A DNA stretch of 64,000 bases from Ruminococcus sp. (GTDB lineage Bacteria; Bacillota; Clostridia; Oscillospirales; Acutalibacteraceae), in contig JAFRCW010000046.1 of the NCBI GenBank assembly GCA_017404145.1, positions 1-64,000 of the forward strand, in the 5' to 3' direction. The position numbers and the translations under genes were made by a program. This document shows, piece after piece, positions 1-7,670 of this stretch; position 1 is the stretch's first letter; the number at the start of each line of letters is the position of its first letter. The notes below the pieces were generated by a model. The model had not been told where the DNA came from. It worked only from the letters and a program-made list of their open reading frames with translations, and made no database searches.

Positions 1-1123
1 CCCAGCCAAGCGGTAAATCCAAAGGTCTGAATTCATCATCCGTCAAAGCGAGCGTATTCAGAAACTGATAATTCAACTCGGTTGTGTTTTGCGGCTCTGT
101 TTTATCCATACCGGAAATATACAACGCATAATTGTATTTTCTGCACCGATTCAAATACTCTGCCCAAGTCAGCCCGTTTTCCGTCATCCAGCCAAAGCCC
201 TTGAACATACTCTTTGTCAGTATCATATCTACATCGGCAACGGCGTGAGCATTACCCCATATGTCTATAATCTTTGTAACACGCAGCTCCGAGAACAGCT
301 TTTTGAAATCGACCTCGTGGACAACTCCCTTGATATACGGCAAACGAATTTGAAAAGAATGGTGTTGTCCCGATTCTGTCAGCATATATGAAAGCTCCTT
401 TGAGATAATGCCCTCGCCGTCAAATTCCAACACTTCTACATCTGCTTTTTCTTCAACACGATTGTATTTTCGCGTCGGATTGTCTGTTCCGTCGTCCTCA
501 ACTGTAATAATATCAGCATCCTTTACAATGCTTTTCGGATTGTCGATTATGACGATCCTTTTTTCTGGCAGTAAGTTCTGTATTTCTTCCCGACGACCGC
601 CGGTGAACATCAAGCCATTATAGGCATAGAGCTTGGACAACTGACATTTGCCGATGTTCATACCGAGCGTCATCCGCTCCTTGAGCGGCTCATTAACATC
701 CTCTCGGACAAACGACAGTACATTATGTCGGCTCATACTGGCTGAACGCTCAAAGGCGATATATCTGTGAGCAGGGTATCTTTCGTCAAATACAATTTCA
801 ATCCCTTCGGGACGGAACAGATACTCCGCTTTCGCTTGTAATTCAGCTACCCTGCCGACAGGTAGCCTGTCAAAGATACCTGAGAAATCGACATAGACAA
901 ACACATCTGATAACCGATCACACGGAGATGTGTTATCATCCGAACCGTATAAGACTGTCATCGCCTGATAGAACATCATACAATCGTCTTGCTCAGTAAG
1001 TTTTATGAGATATTCTTTTGACGGTTCGGTAGCGTCAAAGTGAAATCTCCAACCGTCATTTTTCCTTACGGCAGAGGATAAAAGGCTCAAAGCAAAAATT
1101 TGAGGGATCAAATACTTTTTCAT
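1..1123 (-). CDS. RDR/QDE-1-like RNA polymerase, N-terminal part (runs off left edge)
   Basis: A reading frame open from an ATG at 1123 (AGGAG Shine-Dalgarno just upstream) to the window edge gives 374 residues without a stop; the C-terminus lies outside. Two blocks match the core of cellular RNA-dependent RNA polymerases (PF05183): FDGEGIIS at about residues 234-241, like the eukaryotic F-DG-G-IS motif, and about 20 residues later SFQIRLPYIKGVV, like the F-QIRYGGYKGVV motif. The order and spacing agree with RDR proteins. The catalytic DxDGD loop normally follows further C-terminal and is not visible here. Bacterial relatives (the YonO group) are known in phages and mobile elements, where YonO is a DNA-dependent RNA polymerase, so the template here is uncertain. 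It is divergent from the Cys-rich VLP gene, across an inverted repeat. Family assignment is fairly sure; biochemical role is inference. Confidence 0.75.
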   Translation of the reverse strand, partial: MKKYLIPQIFALSLLSSAVRKNDGWRFHFDATEPSKEYLIKLTEQDDCMMFYQAMTVLYGSDDNTSPCDRLSDVFVYVDFSGIFDRLPVGRVAELQAKAEYLFRPEGIEIVFDERYPAHRYIAFERSASMSRHNVLSFVREDVNEPLKERMTLGMNIGKCQLSKLYAYNGLMFTGGRREEIQNLLPEKRIVIIDNPKSIVKDADIITVEDDGTDNPTRKYNRVEEKADVEVLEFDGEGIISKELSYMLTESGQHHSFQIRLPYIKGVVHEVDFKKLFSELRVTKIIDIWGNAHAVADVDMILTKSMFKGFGWMTENGLTWAEYLNRCRKYNYALYISGMDKTEPQNTTELNYQFLNTLALTDDEFRPLDLPLGW

Positions 1124-1174
1124 ACATTACTCCTGAAATAATCTGTCAAAAGTATAGCACAACACTCTCTATAA

Positions 1175-1241
1175 TTCAAGTAACTGTTATTTGATAACTG
1201 CCCCCATTTTTTAAGGACAGTTATTCAAATTATTACTTGAA
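1175..1241. promoter_or_regulatory. Long imperfect inverted repeat in a divergent promoter region
   Basis: The arms 1175-1200 and 1218-1241 are near reverse complements (both end TTCAAGTAA on the outside and have AACTG inside) around a short C/T-rich loop. The repeat fills the gap between the leftward polymerase gene and the rightward Cys-rich VLP/parM operon. It could be an operator for an element regulator or a transcript hairpin; it lacks the T-run expected of a terminator. Confidence 0.5.
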
Positions 1242-1255
1242 AGAGGTGATGTCCT

Positions 1256-1492
1256 ATGATTGTACCACTCAAACCTGAGCAGATTAAACAGGTGAACGCC
1301 CTTGTGCGTTCCTCCTGCACCAACTGCCAAGACGGGTGCTGTTTGCTAATGGATGATGGCGACAGTTTCCCTTGCGTACAGTTGTTATCGGTATCGGGAA
1401 TTTTCTGTCGGTATTTTCTGGTAGCGGTGCTTCCTGCTGATAAAAAGCTGTATGCCGAAATCATCCGAAATAATCAAAATGTAAAGGAGTAA
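1256..1492 (+). CDS. Cysteine-rich VLP domain protein
   Basis: A 78-residue protein with a ribosome site AGAGGTGAT seven bases before the ATG. Residues 20-50 carry a cysteine pattern (C-x2-C-x3-CC, later C and C) followed by an AVLPADKKL motif. This is the signature of the Cys_rich_VLP family (PF14194), small conserved proteins of conjugative and mobilizable elements in gut Firmicutes, with no established biochemical function. The cysteines suggest metal binding. It is the first gene of a rightward run and ends seven bases before the GTG of parM, so co-transcription is likely. The opposite-strand reading frame here is a shadow. Confidence 0.8.
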   Translation: MIVPLKPEQIKQVNALVRSSCTNCQDGCCLLMDDGDSFPCVQLLSVSGIFCRYFLVAVLPADKKLYAEIIRNNQNVKE

Positions 1493-1499
1493 TTCAATT

Positions 1500-2435
1500 G
1501 TGAAGAGTTTTAACAACAAATTTATTATCGGTATCGACCACGGCTACGGCAACATTAAAACCGCTAACCATTGTTTCCCTACGGGCATTACCGCCCACGA
1601 CAGCGAACCGCTGTTCACAAAGGATATGCTTACCTACAACGGCAAGTATTATCTGATCGGCGAAGGTCACAAGGAATTTCTGCCCGAAAAGCAGAATGAT
1701 GAGGATTATTATGTTCTAACTCTCGCCGCTATTGCAACCGAGCTTGCGGATGAAGGGCTGATCGAAGCGGACGTGATCATCGCCGCAGGCTTGCCCTTGA
1801 CTTGGACGAGCGGACAGAAGGCGGATTTTGCCGCTTATCTGTCAAAGAACAAGGAGGTAAAGTACACTTTTCGGAATGTAAATTATCATATCCGAATCTC
1901 TGATGTAAAAATCTATCCGCAGGGTTATTCTGCGGTCGTGCCGATCAAGTCAACACTGAAAGGCTTGAGTATGGTCGCTGACATTGGAAACGGTACGATG
2001 AATACGCTTTATCTCGTCAACGGCAAGCCACAAAGCGGTAAGATGTTCACTGAAAAGTTCGGTACTTATCAATGCACTCTCGCTATTCGTGAGGGCTTTA
2101 TGCGCAAGACACGCAGAGAGCTGAACGACTATATCATCGACGAGGTGTTGCGGACAGGCACGGCGGATATTCCTGATTCCGATTTAGAGATCATCACCGC
2201 TATTGCGGAGGAATATGTCACCGAGATTTTCCGCCGCCTGCGTGAACACGGCTATGATGAAAGCACGATGAAGCTCTACGTCTGCGGCGGTGGCGGTTGC
2301 CTGATCAAGAATTTCTATCACGGCAATCTCGACCGTGTAAAGTTCATTGACGACATCTGCGCCTCCGCCAAAGGCTATGAATATCTCGCAGACGTTTATC
2401 TGAGAGCCGAGGCGAAGAATGAAGGACGTGTATAA
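1500..2435 (+). CDS. parM: ParM/StbA-like actin-family plasmid segregation ATPase
   Basis: The 311-residue protein starts at GTG 1500, chosen because an AAAGGAG box lies about 11 bases upstream. The N-terminal IIGIDHGYGNIKTA is an actin-fold phosphate-1 loop. ADIGNGTMNTLYL, near residues 160-172, is the second phosphate loop, and LYVCGGGG near residue 257 is the adenosine-binding motif. Proteins of this family form polymers that push DNA copies apart, coupled through a ParR adaptor bound to a centromere. The next gene has the size and position expected of that adaptor. On an integrative element such genes stabilise the excised circular form. The family is clear; active segregation is inferred. 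Confidence 0.85.
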   Translation: MKSFNNKFIIGIDHGYGNIKTANHCFPTGITAHDSEPLFTKDMLTYNGKYYLIGEGHKEFLPEKQNDEDYYVLTLAAIATELADEGLIEADVIIAAGLPLTWTSGQKADFAAYLSKNKEVKYTFRNVNYHIRISDVKIYPQGYSAVVPIKSTLKGLSMVADIGNGTMNTLYLVNGKPQSGKMFTEKFGTYQCTLAIREGFMRKTRRELNDYIIDEVLRTGTADIPDSDLEIITAIAEEYVTEIFRRLREHGYDESTMKLYVCGGGGCLIKNFYHGNLDRVKFIDDICASAKGYEYLADVYLRAEAKNEGRV

Positions 2436-2436
2436 A

Positions 2437-2751
2437 ATGACAGTGCGCTTTAATTTGACCGACGCCCGAGAGCGTTATCTTGCAGAGTATATGCAGACGC
2501 TGGATGTGAAGAAGTATCAATCCCGCAATCAGTTTGTGTTAGATGCGATCGCCGATTATGTAGATTTACAATCGATCACCCGTGAACAGCACGAGGAAGA
2601 TATCCGAAATATCATTCGTGAGGAAATGCGGGCTTGCTTTGCCGAAGCAAACTTCGCTTCGCAGCCTATGACAAACGCTTCGACACTGACCGCAGAGCAA
2701 CAGGAAGAAGCCAAACAGGATATTCTGGACGACCTTAAACTGTTTGATTGA
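2437..2751 (+). CDS. parR: ParR-like centromere-binding adaptor
   Basis: A 104-residue protein directly after parM. The first 50 residues (TVRFNLTDARERYLAEYMQ, then SRNQFVLDAIADYV) look like a ribbon-helix-helix DNA-binding domain. The C-terminal half is acidic and helical, as in ParR proteins that contact ParM filaments. The ATG at 2437, one base after the parM stop, fits the way the domain begins. An in-frame ATG at 2419 overlapping parM is an alternative and would add six residues. The sequence is not close enough to a named ParR for certainty, so the call rests on fold, size and linkage to parM. The centromere is probably in the adjacent non-coding DNA. Confidence 0.65.
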   Translation: MTVRFNLTDARERYLAEYMQTLDVKKYQSRNQFVLDAIADYVDLQSITREQHEEDIRNIIREEMRACFAEANFASQPMTNASTLTAEQQEEAKQDILDDLKLFD

Positions 2752-2790
2752 CGGCACGATAACGGCAAATTTTGAGACGATAAACAAAAC

Positions 2791-2986
2791 TGCCGTCACT
2801 TTGACGGCACAACAGAATTATAAAAAGATGAAATATTATCAGCAGTATAAGGCAAACAGAATCCGTCTCGTATTACCACAGGGCGGGTTTGTCTTATACT
2901 GTAGCAAGCAGGGAATTTGTACGGCAAATTCCAAATACAACAGCCCCCGAAGCTGTTGTAAATCTTTAAGGACACCCTAACACCCG
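2791..2986 (+). other. Candidate origin of transfer (oriT) and/or centromere region
   Basis: This non-coding stretch between parR and mobC has three perfect short hairpins: TGCCGTCA/TGACGGCA (2791-2809), GAATTTG/CAAATTC (2913-2931) and ACAACAGC/GCTGTTGT (2937-2959). The last is followed seven bases later by TAAGGACACCCT (2967-2978). An inverted repeat followed by TAAGTGCGCCCT is the known layout of RSF1010/R1162-type nic regions, and ours differs at three bases. The site sits just upstream of mobC and the relaxase gene, the usual place for oriT. Nicking is not shown. Part of the region could instead be the parR-bound centromere. Confidence 0.55.
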
Positions 2987-3004
2987 ATGAAAGAAGGTAT
3001 ATTA

Positions 3005-3361
3005 TTGAACGATAAAAATGCAAGAATCGAGCTGCGTGTTACGCAGTCTGAGAAAAACAAGATAGCCAAGCTCGCCAAGAGCTGCGGCTTATCACAATCC
3101 GAATATGTCAGACAAAGGACATTGGGCTATGCACCGAGAACGGTGCTGCCTGATGTCTTTTTTCATTTCTATCAAATGCTCTGCCGCTTGTGCGACGAGG
3201 TAGCCGATAAGGTATCTCCTGATACCGAACGCAAAATGCTCGAAACAGTTGATGAAATACAAAGGCAGTTGCTTTTGCCTGAGAAATCATCTGCCAAGCA
3301 AATCTATAAGGAGGTAACGACGTGGCAACCACAGGCTTCTGGCCCGTCAAAGGACGGCTAA
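3005..3361 (+). CDS. mobC: MobC-like relaxosome accessory protein
   Basis: I place the start at TTG 3005 (118 residues) because AAGAAGG lies just upstream. The in-frame ATG at 2987 has no ribosome site and lies against the nic-like motif. The N-terminus (ARIELRVTQSEKNKIAKLA, then GLSQSEYVRQRTLG) is the ribbon-helix-helix typical of MobC proteins. These bind oriT, help melt it and recruit the relaxase. The gene overlaps the relaxase gene by 40 bases in another reading frame, a common arrangement that implies translational coupling. Confidence 0.8.
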   Translation: MNDKNARIELRVTQSEKNKIAKLAKSCGLSQSEYVRQRTLGYAPRTVLPDVFFHFYQMLCRLCDEVADKVSPDTERKMLETVDEIQRQLLLPEKSSAKQIYKEVTTWQPQASGPSKDG

Positions 3362-4716
3362 AAGATGTTATCAATTACGCTGAAAATCCCGATAAGACAA
3401 CAGACAGAAGATTCCTTGACGATGATTTAGCCGCCACCCTCAATTACGTTGAGAACAGCGATAAGACAGATCAGATAATGTATGTCAGCGGAATCAATTG
3501 TACAAAGAAGCGAGCCTATGAGCAGATGATGACCACCAAGCGGCGTTTCGGTAAACTCGGCGGAAATGTAGCGTATCACGGTTATCAGAGCTTTCAGGCA
3601 GGTGAAGTCACGCCCGAAGAAGCGCACCGTATCGGAATTGAAACTGCCAAGCGTATGTGGGGTGACGATTTTGAGATTGTCGTGACGACACATCTAAATA
3701 CAGTAAACCTACACAATCATATTGTCCTAAATAGCGTTTCCTTCCGCACCGGACGAAAATTTGAAAATCATATCTCCGACCACTACAAGCTGCGTGAGAT
3801 TTCCGATGAGGTTTGTCGTGAATATGGAAAATCCGTGATCGAAAACTCTCCGTTCTACGGCGGCGATAAAGCGTATTGGATACGGAAAAGCGGACAACTG
3901 CCGCATAAGGATATGCTGCGTAAGGATGTTGATGAAGCACTCGCCAATACCTGTAACCCGGTGGACTTTGAGGTTTATCTGCGCTCCCTCGGTTATCAAT
4001 TTGTCCGAAATTTTAAATATGAGCATCCGTCGGTTGTTGCTCCCGATTGGCAGAAGCCCGTAAGGATAAGCAGCCTGGGTAAGGATTATTCCAGACAAGC
4101 TATCTTAACTTGCCTGCGCACACAACACGAGGACAGGTACTTTATGGATTTCTACACGCCGAGACCTGTAGTCCGCAGAACGCCATTGATTTTAGTGATA
4201 CGGAACTATGAAAAGGAGCATACGCCCGACCTGATCACCTCTTTGTTTGAGCTGATTATCACTATCGCCAAAATCTGCACGGGCTCGAATATCAAGAAAG
4301 CCGATTACCGTCCGCTGTCGCCTGATTTGCGAGCAGAAATTATCAATCTTGACCGAACGCTTGAAGAATACCATTTCCTCTGCAATCACAGCGTGGAGTG
4401 CGCAGAGGATTTTGTATCTTGCCGAAATGAAATCACTGAGCAAATCAAGGCTTTTGAAACTGAGCGACAGCATATCCGCAATCAAATCCGCAGGGCGAAA
4501 ACGCCGGAAGAAGATAATTCTCTAAAAGAACAATGTAGAGAAATCACAAAGAAGCTGACACCTTTGCGCCGGCAGCTTAAAATCTGCGGGCGCATTGAAA
4601 ACAAAGTGCCTCGGCTCCGTGCTTTGATAGAACAGGAAAAGCAGCTGGAGCAAGGCAGATACAAGTACAAATATTATCAACAAACTAAAACTAAACAAAG
4701 GAGTTACGAACGATGA
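3322..4716 (+). CDS. mobA: MobA/VirD2-family relaxase (MOB-P-like)
   Basis: The 464-residue mobilization nuclease begins at GTG 3322 after a clear AAGGAGG. The N-terminal 250 residues form the relaxase domain (PF03432). A tyrosine near residue 19 (VINYAENP) is the likely nicking residue, and the HUH-type metal triad is H124-x6-H131-N-H133 (HLNTVNLHNH). The enzyme nicks oriT, stays joined to the 5' end and pilots the strand through a conjugation channel. From about residue 330 on, the C-terminus is helical and charged, probably a coiled coil. No coupling protein or secretion genes are visible here, so the element is probably mobilizable rather than self-transmissible, unless they lie left of the window. 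Its stop overlaps the parB start (ATGA). Confidence 0.9.
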   Translation: MATTGFWPVKGRLKDVINYAENPDKTTDRRFLDDDLAATLNYVENSDKTDQIMYVSGINCTKKRAYEQMMTTKRRFGKLGGNVAYHGYQSFQAGEVTPEEAHRIGIETAKRMWGDDFEIVVTTHLNTVNLHNHIVLNSVSFRTGRKFENHISDHYKLREISDEVCREYGKSVIENSPFYGGDKAYWIRKSGQLPHKDMLRKDVDEALANTCNPVDFEVYLRSLGYQFVRNFKYEHPSVVAPDWQKPVRISSLGKDYSRQAILTCLRTQHEDRYFMDFYTPRPVVRRTPLILVIRNYEKEHTPDLITSLFELIITIAKICTGSNIKKADYRPLSPDLRAEIINLDRTLEEYHFLCNHSVECAEDFVSCRNEITEQIKAFETERQHIRNQIRRAKTPEEDNSLKEQCREITKKLTPLRRQLKICGRIENKVPRLRALIEQEKQLEQGRYKYKYYQQTKTKQRSYER

Positions 4717-5558
4717 CCAATATATCAATTAACAAATTACACGAATTCAAAGACCACCCCTACAAGGTGCTAGACAACGACGAGATGAACAGCTTGATTG
4801 AGAGCGTTCAGGAACAGGGCATTATGTCTCCGCTTATCGTCCGTCCGTTAGAGGACACAACAGATGAGTATGAAATCATATCCGGACACCGCCGTTTCCG
4901 CGCTGCACAGAAGGCAGGGCTTACAGAAGTTCCTGCCTTTATTCGTCCTGTCAGCCGTGATGAAGCGGCTGTAATGCTCGTGGACAGCAACCTACACAGG
5001 GAGCACCTTCTGCCGTCTGAGAAAGCGTTTGCCTACAAATTGAAATATGACGCACTAAAACGTCAGGGCAAGCGCACAGACTTAACTTCGTCCCAAGTTG
5101 GGACAAAGTTACGAACGGACAAAATCATAGCGATTGAAGCCGGAGAAAGCCGCAATCAAATTCAGCGCTATATCCGCCTAACAAACCTTATCCCGGAATT
5201 GCTTGAGTTGATGGACGAAGGCAAGATCGCTTTCTCTGTCGGCGTGGAGCTGTCATATCTCTCACCCGAAATCCAGCGTGATTTATTTGCAATCATTGAG
5301 CGAGATGACCATACTCCGTCCTACTCACAGGCTTATCGTCTGCACAAAGCGTTCAATAGCTGTTCTCTCACGAAAGAAGGTTTGGAGCTTGTAATGTCGG
5401 AGGAAAAAGCCAATCAACGTGAAACGGTGAAAATCCCGATGGATAAGGTGAGAAAGTTTGCGCCAAATTCTACCGATAATCAGCTTGAAGATTTTGTCCT
5501 TAAAGCCTGCGATTATTACCAACGCTATCTCAAGCGACAGCGTGACCGTGAAAGATGA
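4713..5558 (+). CDS. parB: ParB/Spo0J-family partition protein
   Basis: The 281-residue protein has an N-terminal ParB domain with the nucleotide-binding box G58-H-R-R61 inside EIISGHRRFRAAQ. NLHREHL follows near residue 94, and a helix-turn-helix KorB-like segment near residues 130-190. Members bind parS-like sites and act as CTP switches. No ParA partner is visible here. In these elements such orphan ParB proteins often act as regulators, so a role in control of the relaxase operon is as likely as partition. It begins with a four-base ATGA overlap with the relaxase gene. Confidence 0.85.
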   Translation: MTNISINKLHEFKDHPYKVLDNDEMNSLIESVQEQGIMSPLIVRPLEDTTDEYEIISGHRRFRAAQKAGLTEVPAFIRPVSRDEAAVMLVDSNLHREHLLPSEKAFAYKLKYDALKRQGKRTDLTSSQVGTKLRTDKIIAIEAGESRNQIQRYIRLTNLIPELLELMDEGKIAFSVGVELSYLSPEIQRDLFAIIERDDHTPSYSQAYRLHKAFNSCSLTKEGLELVMSEEKANQRETVKIPMDKVRKFAPNSTDNQLEDFVLKACDYYQRYLKRQRDRER

Positions 5559-5568
5559 GGTGAGCCTA

Positions 5569-5739
5569 TTGAGCAATGAATTACGATCTGCGGAATACTC
5601 GGAAGAAGCATTAACGCTCCTTGCTAAAGCATTTGTTCCCGACATCATCGAGTTTTATAACAGTGAGTGCGGCAAACGATACTTTGAAAAATGGCTGAAG
5701 GCTCATCCCGAATATCAGGACGAGAAAATGATTGCGTAA
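5569..5739 (+). CDS. Small acidic hypothetical protein
   Basis: The reading frame gives a 56-residue protein if translation starts at TTG 5569, which has GAGGTGAG in good position and lies 11 bases after the parB stop. A longer frame back to 5458 would overlap parB and looks unreal. The peptide is helical and acidic (SEEALTLLAKAFVPDIIEFY, then GKRYFEKWLKAHPEYQ) with no motif I recognise. Small proteins of this type commonly sit between parB and the recombinase in related elements. Confidence 0.55.
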   Translation: MSNELRSAEYSEEALTLLAKAFVPDIIEFYNSECGKRYFEKWLKAHPEYQDEKMIA

Positions 5740-5792
5740 ATTTGACACAATCGACTGTTTTCGACAAATCCAGTAAAATAAAAACAAATACA

Positions 5793-5818
5793 GCTCTCCG
5801 TCATCTTCGGCGGAGAGC
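5793..5818 (+). terminator. Hairpin upstream of the recombinase gene
   Basis: GCTCTCCG (5793-5800) pairs with CGGAGAGC (5811-5818) around a ten-base loop. The recombinase ribosome site AAGGAGG follows within a few bases. There is no T-run, so this is better read as an RNA structure near the recombinase start (translation or attenuation control) than as a full terminator. Confidence 0.4.
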
Positions 5819-5831
5819 AAAGGAGGTAAAA

Positions 5832-7355
5832 ATGAATGTAGTAATCTACGCCCGATTTTCAAGCCACAGCCAGACCGAGCAATCTATTGAAGGACAGTTG
5901 AAGGTGTGCTACGAATATGCGGAGCAAAATCATTATGCAGTTATCGGAGAATACATAGACAGGGCTGTGAGCGGTAAATATGATAATCGTGCGGAATTTC
6001 AGCGTATGATTTCTGACAGTGATAAACACGCTTTTGAGGGGATTTTGGTTTATCAGCTTGACCGATTTGCCCGTAACCGCTACGACAGCGCTATCTACAA
6101 ATCAAAGCTTAAAAAGAACGGTGTCAGAGTGTTGTCGGCAAGAGAAAACATCACCGACGACGCATCCGGTATTCTCGTCGAAGGTGTGTTAGAGAGTATG
6201 GCAGAGTATTTTTCCGCCGAGCTTTCTCAGAAGATCCATCGAGGGATGGAGATAAATGCACAAAAGTGTTTATCCAACGGCAGCAATCCCGGTCTTGGGT
6301 TTAAGGTGGATAAAGACAGACGGTTCTATGTTGACGAGGACGAAGCCAAAATCGTGCGTGAGATATTTGAGCGATACGCCAGCGGTGAAACAAAGGCAGA
6401 AATCGTAAAGGATTTGAAACGCCGCAAAGTCAAAACGTCTTTAGGTAACGATTTTACCTACAACAGTCTCAGCCGAATGTTGAGCAATAAACGGTATATA
6501 GGAGTTTATATGTATAAGGGACAGGAAACGCCGGGCGGAATGCCGAGGATATTAGATGATGATTTATTCTACAAGGTTCAGGATATACTGAACAAAAACA
6601 AAAAAGCTCCAGCCAGAACGCACGGCGAGGGCGAATATCTGTTGACAACAAAGCTGTTTTGTGGTCACTGTAAGAATATGATGGTCGGTTACGGCGGCAC
6701 AAGCAAAACCGGAAAACAGTATCACTATTATATTTGCAAGGAAGCCCGAAAAAAGCGCTGTGATAAAGCAATCGTTGGCAAAAAGAAAATTGAGGACAGA
6801 GTGATAGCAGAATGTTTGAAGTTGCTTACAGAGGAAAACATCAAATTCATCGCAAAAAAGGTATCCGACGAATGTAGCAAAAGTCCCGATAACTTGACGG
6901 TCAAGCAGTTAAAGAAAGCTATTCGAGAAGCGGATACAGCCATAGAAAATTTATGGAGAGGTATTGAGCAAGGACAATCCGTGCCAATGCTGACGGAACG
7001 CCTTAACAAGCGTCAGGCTGAAAAAGAAGAGCTGGAAGAACAGCTCGCTATTGAACAAAACAAACGTATCTGTCTTTCGGAAGCGCAGATACTTGCTTTT
7101 CTCGATTTCGTATGTGAAATGCCGCTGGATGATGTCAACAAACGCCGTGCCATCATTAATATTCTTGTTCATTCGGTGTATCTTTACGATGATCATTTCA
7201 CCCTGATAATCAATGCCAGCAAGAAGCCTGTGAGTGTTGATAACATACCGTTAGAGGAAATCGAAGAAGCCTTTAGCTCCGATAAAACCTGCACGGAGCA
7301 GTGTTCGACTATGACTTCGTCTGCTCCACCAATGATTTCAGGGAGTGCTTTGTAG
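5832..7355 (+). CDS. Large serine recombinase (element integrase)
   Basis: The 507-residue protein starts at ATG 5832 behind AAAGGAGG; the open frame continues 47 codons upstream without an initiation signal. Domain order is resolvase catalytic domain (residues 1-150, nucleophile Ser10 or Ser11 in YARFSSHSQ, and QLDRFARNRYD), recombinase DNA-binding domain (about 160-260), zinc ribbon (CGHCKNMM ... YYICKEARKKRC, about 275-315), then a coiled coil near 380-430. This is the TnpX/Bxb1-like architecture that inserts and excises integrative elements without accessory ATPases. Its stop lies in the loop of a strong bidirectional terminator. It is probably the integrase of the mob element to its left. 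Confidence 0.9.
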   Translation: MNVVIYARFSSHSQTEQSIEGQLKVCYEYAEQNHYAVIGEYIDRAVSGKYDNRAEFQRMISDSDKHAFEGILVYQLDRFARNRYDSAIYKSKLKKNGVRVLSARENITDDASGILVEGVLESMAEYFSAELSQKIHRGMEINAQKCLSNGSNPGLGFKVDKDRRFYVDEDEAKIVREIFERYASGETKAEIVKDLKRRKVKTSLGNDFTYNSLSRMLSNKRYIGVYMYKGQETPGGMPRILDDDLFYKVQDILNKNKKAPARTHGEGEYLLTTKLFCGHCKNMMVGYGGTSKTGKQYHYYICKEARKKRCDKAIVGKKKIEDRVIAECLKLLTEENIKFIAKKVSDECSKSPDNLTVKQLKKAIREADTAIENLWRGIEQGQSVPMLTERLNKRQAEKEELEEQLAIEQNKRICLSEAQILAFLDFVCEMPLDDVNKRRAIINILVHSVYLYDDHFTLIINASKKPVSVDNIPLEEIEEAFSSDKTCTEQCSTMTSSAPPMISGSAL

Positions 7356-7370
7356 TACTCCCTGAAATCA
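7333..7370. terminator. Bidirectional terminator between recombinase and barstar gene
   Basis: A perfect 14-bp stem (TGATTTCAGGGAGT at 7333-7346 with its complement at 7357-7370) has a ten-base loop containing the recombinase stop codon. The right arm overlaps the last codon and stop of the leftward barstar gene. AT-rich ends on both sides allow it to serve the two converging transcripts. Confidence 0.7.
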
Positions 7371-7652
7371 TTTTATCTCAAATTTTACATTCGGTGAATT
7401 GCTGTGAACATCATCAAAAACTTTAAGCATTGTTTGAGCATATCGCCTCATATCATCCGGCATCGTATCTAAGCCCCTGATTTCCACAATTACACTCTCG
7501 TCTTCATCGTACCAACCATCCAAACAATCCCAAAGAGCATCCCAGTTCTCACCGTAATAGTCCGGAAAATTAAACTTCGTTTTTAACTCTTTATGAAGCT
7601 GTGCCGGATATTTCATGTTGGAAAAATTTAATGTAATCTTAATCTCCTTCAT
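7368..7652 (-). CDS. Barstar-family ribonuclease inhibitor (immunity)
   Basis: This is a 94-residue protein. The N-terminus (KEIKITLNFSNMKYPAQLHKELKTKF) and the segment FPDYYGENWDALWDCLDG are the hallmark of barstar (PF01337). In barstar this helix and loop, with its acidic residues, plug the barnase active site. The next gene upstream encodes a barnase-domain protein, so this is a cognate toxin-immunity pair. The toxin gene is transcribed first and its stop lies in the GGAGG region before this ATG, which argues for co-transcription. The 13-base spacing from GGAGG to ATG is long, so translation may be coupled to the toxin gene. Confidence 0.9.
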   Translation of the reverse strand: MKEIKITLNFSNMKYPAQLHKELKTKFNFPDYYGENWDALWDCLDGWYDEDESVIVEIRGLDTMPDDMRRYAQTMLKVFDDVHSNSPNVKFEIK

Positions 7653-7670
7653 AAATATTTAACAACCTCC

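Noticed and set aside
1225..1464. 79-codon frame antisense to the Cys-rich VLP gene
   Set aside because: The plus-strand protein matches a known family and has a good ribosome site.
2744..2980. 78-codon frame in the parR-mobC gap
   Set aside because: It crosses three perfect hairpins and the nic-like motif, and has no ribosome site; better read as oriT DNA.
5691..5831. N-terminal extension of the serine recombinase
   Set aside because: Catalytic-domain homology and the AAAGGAGG site put the start at 5832; the extension overlaps another gene and a hairpin.
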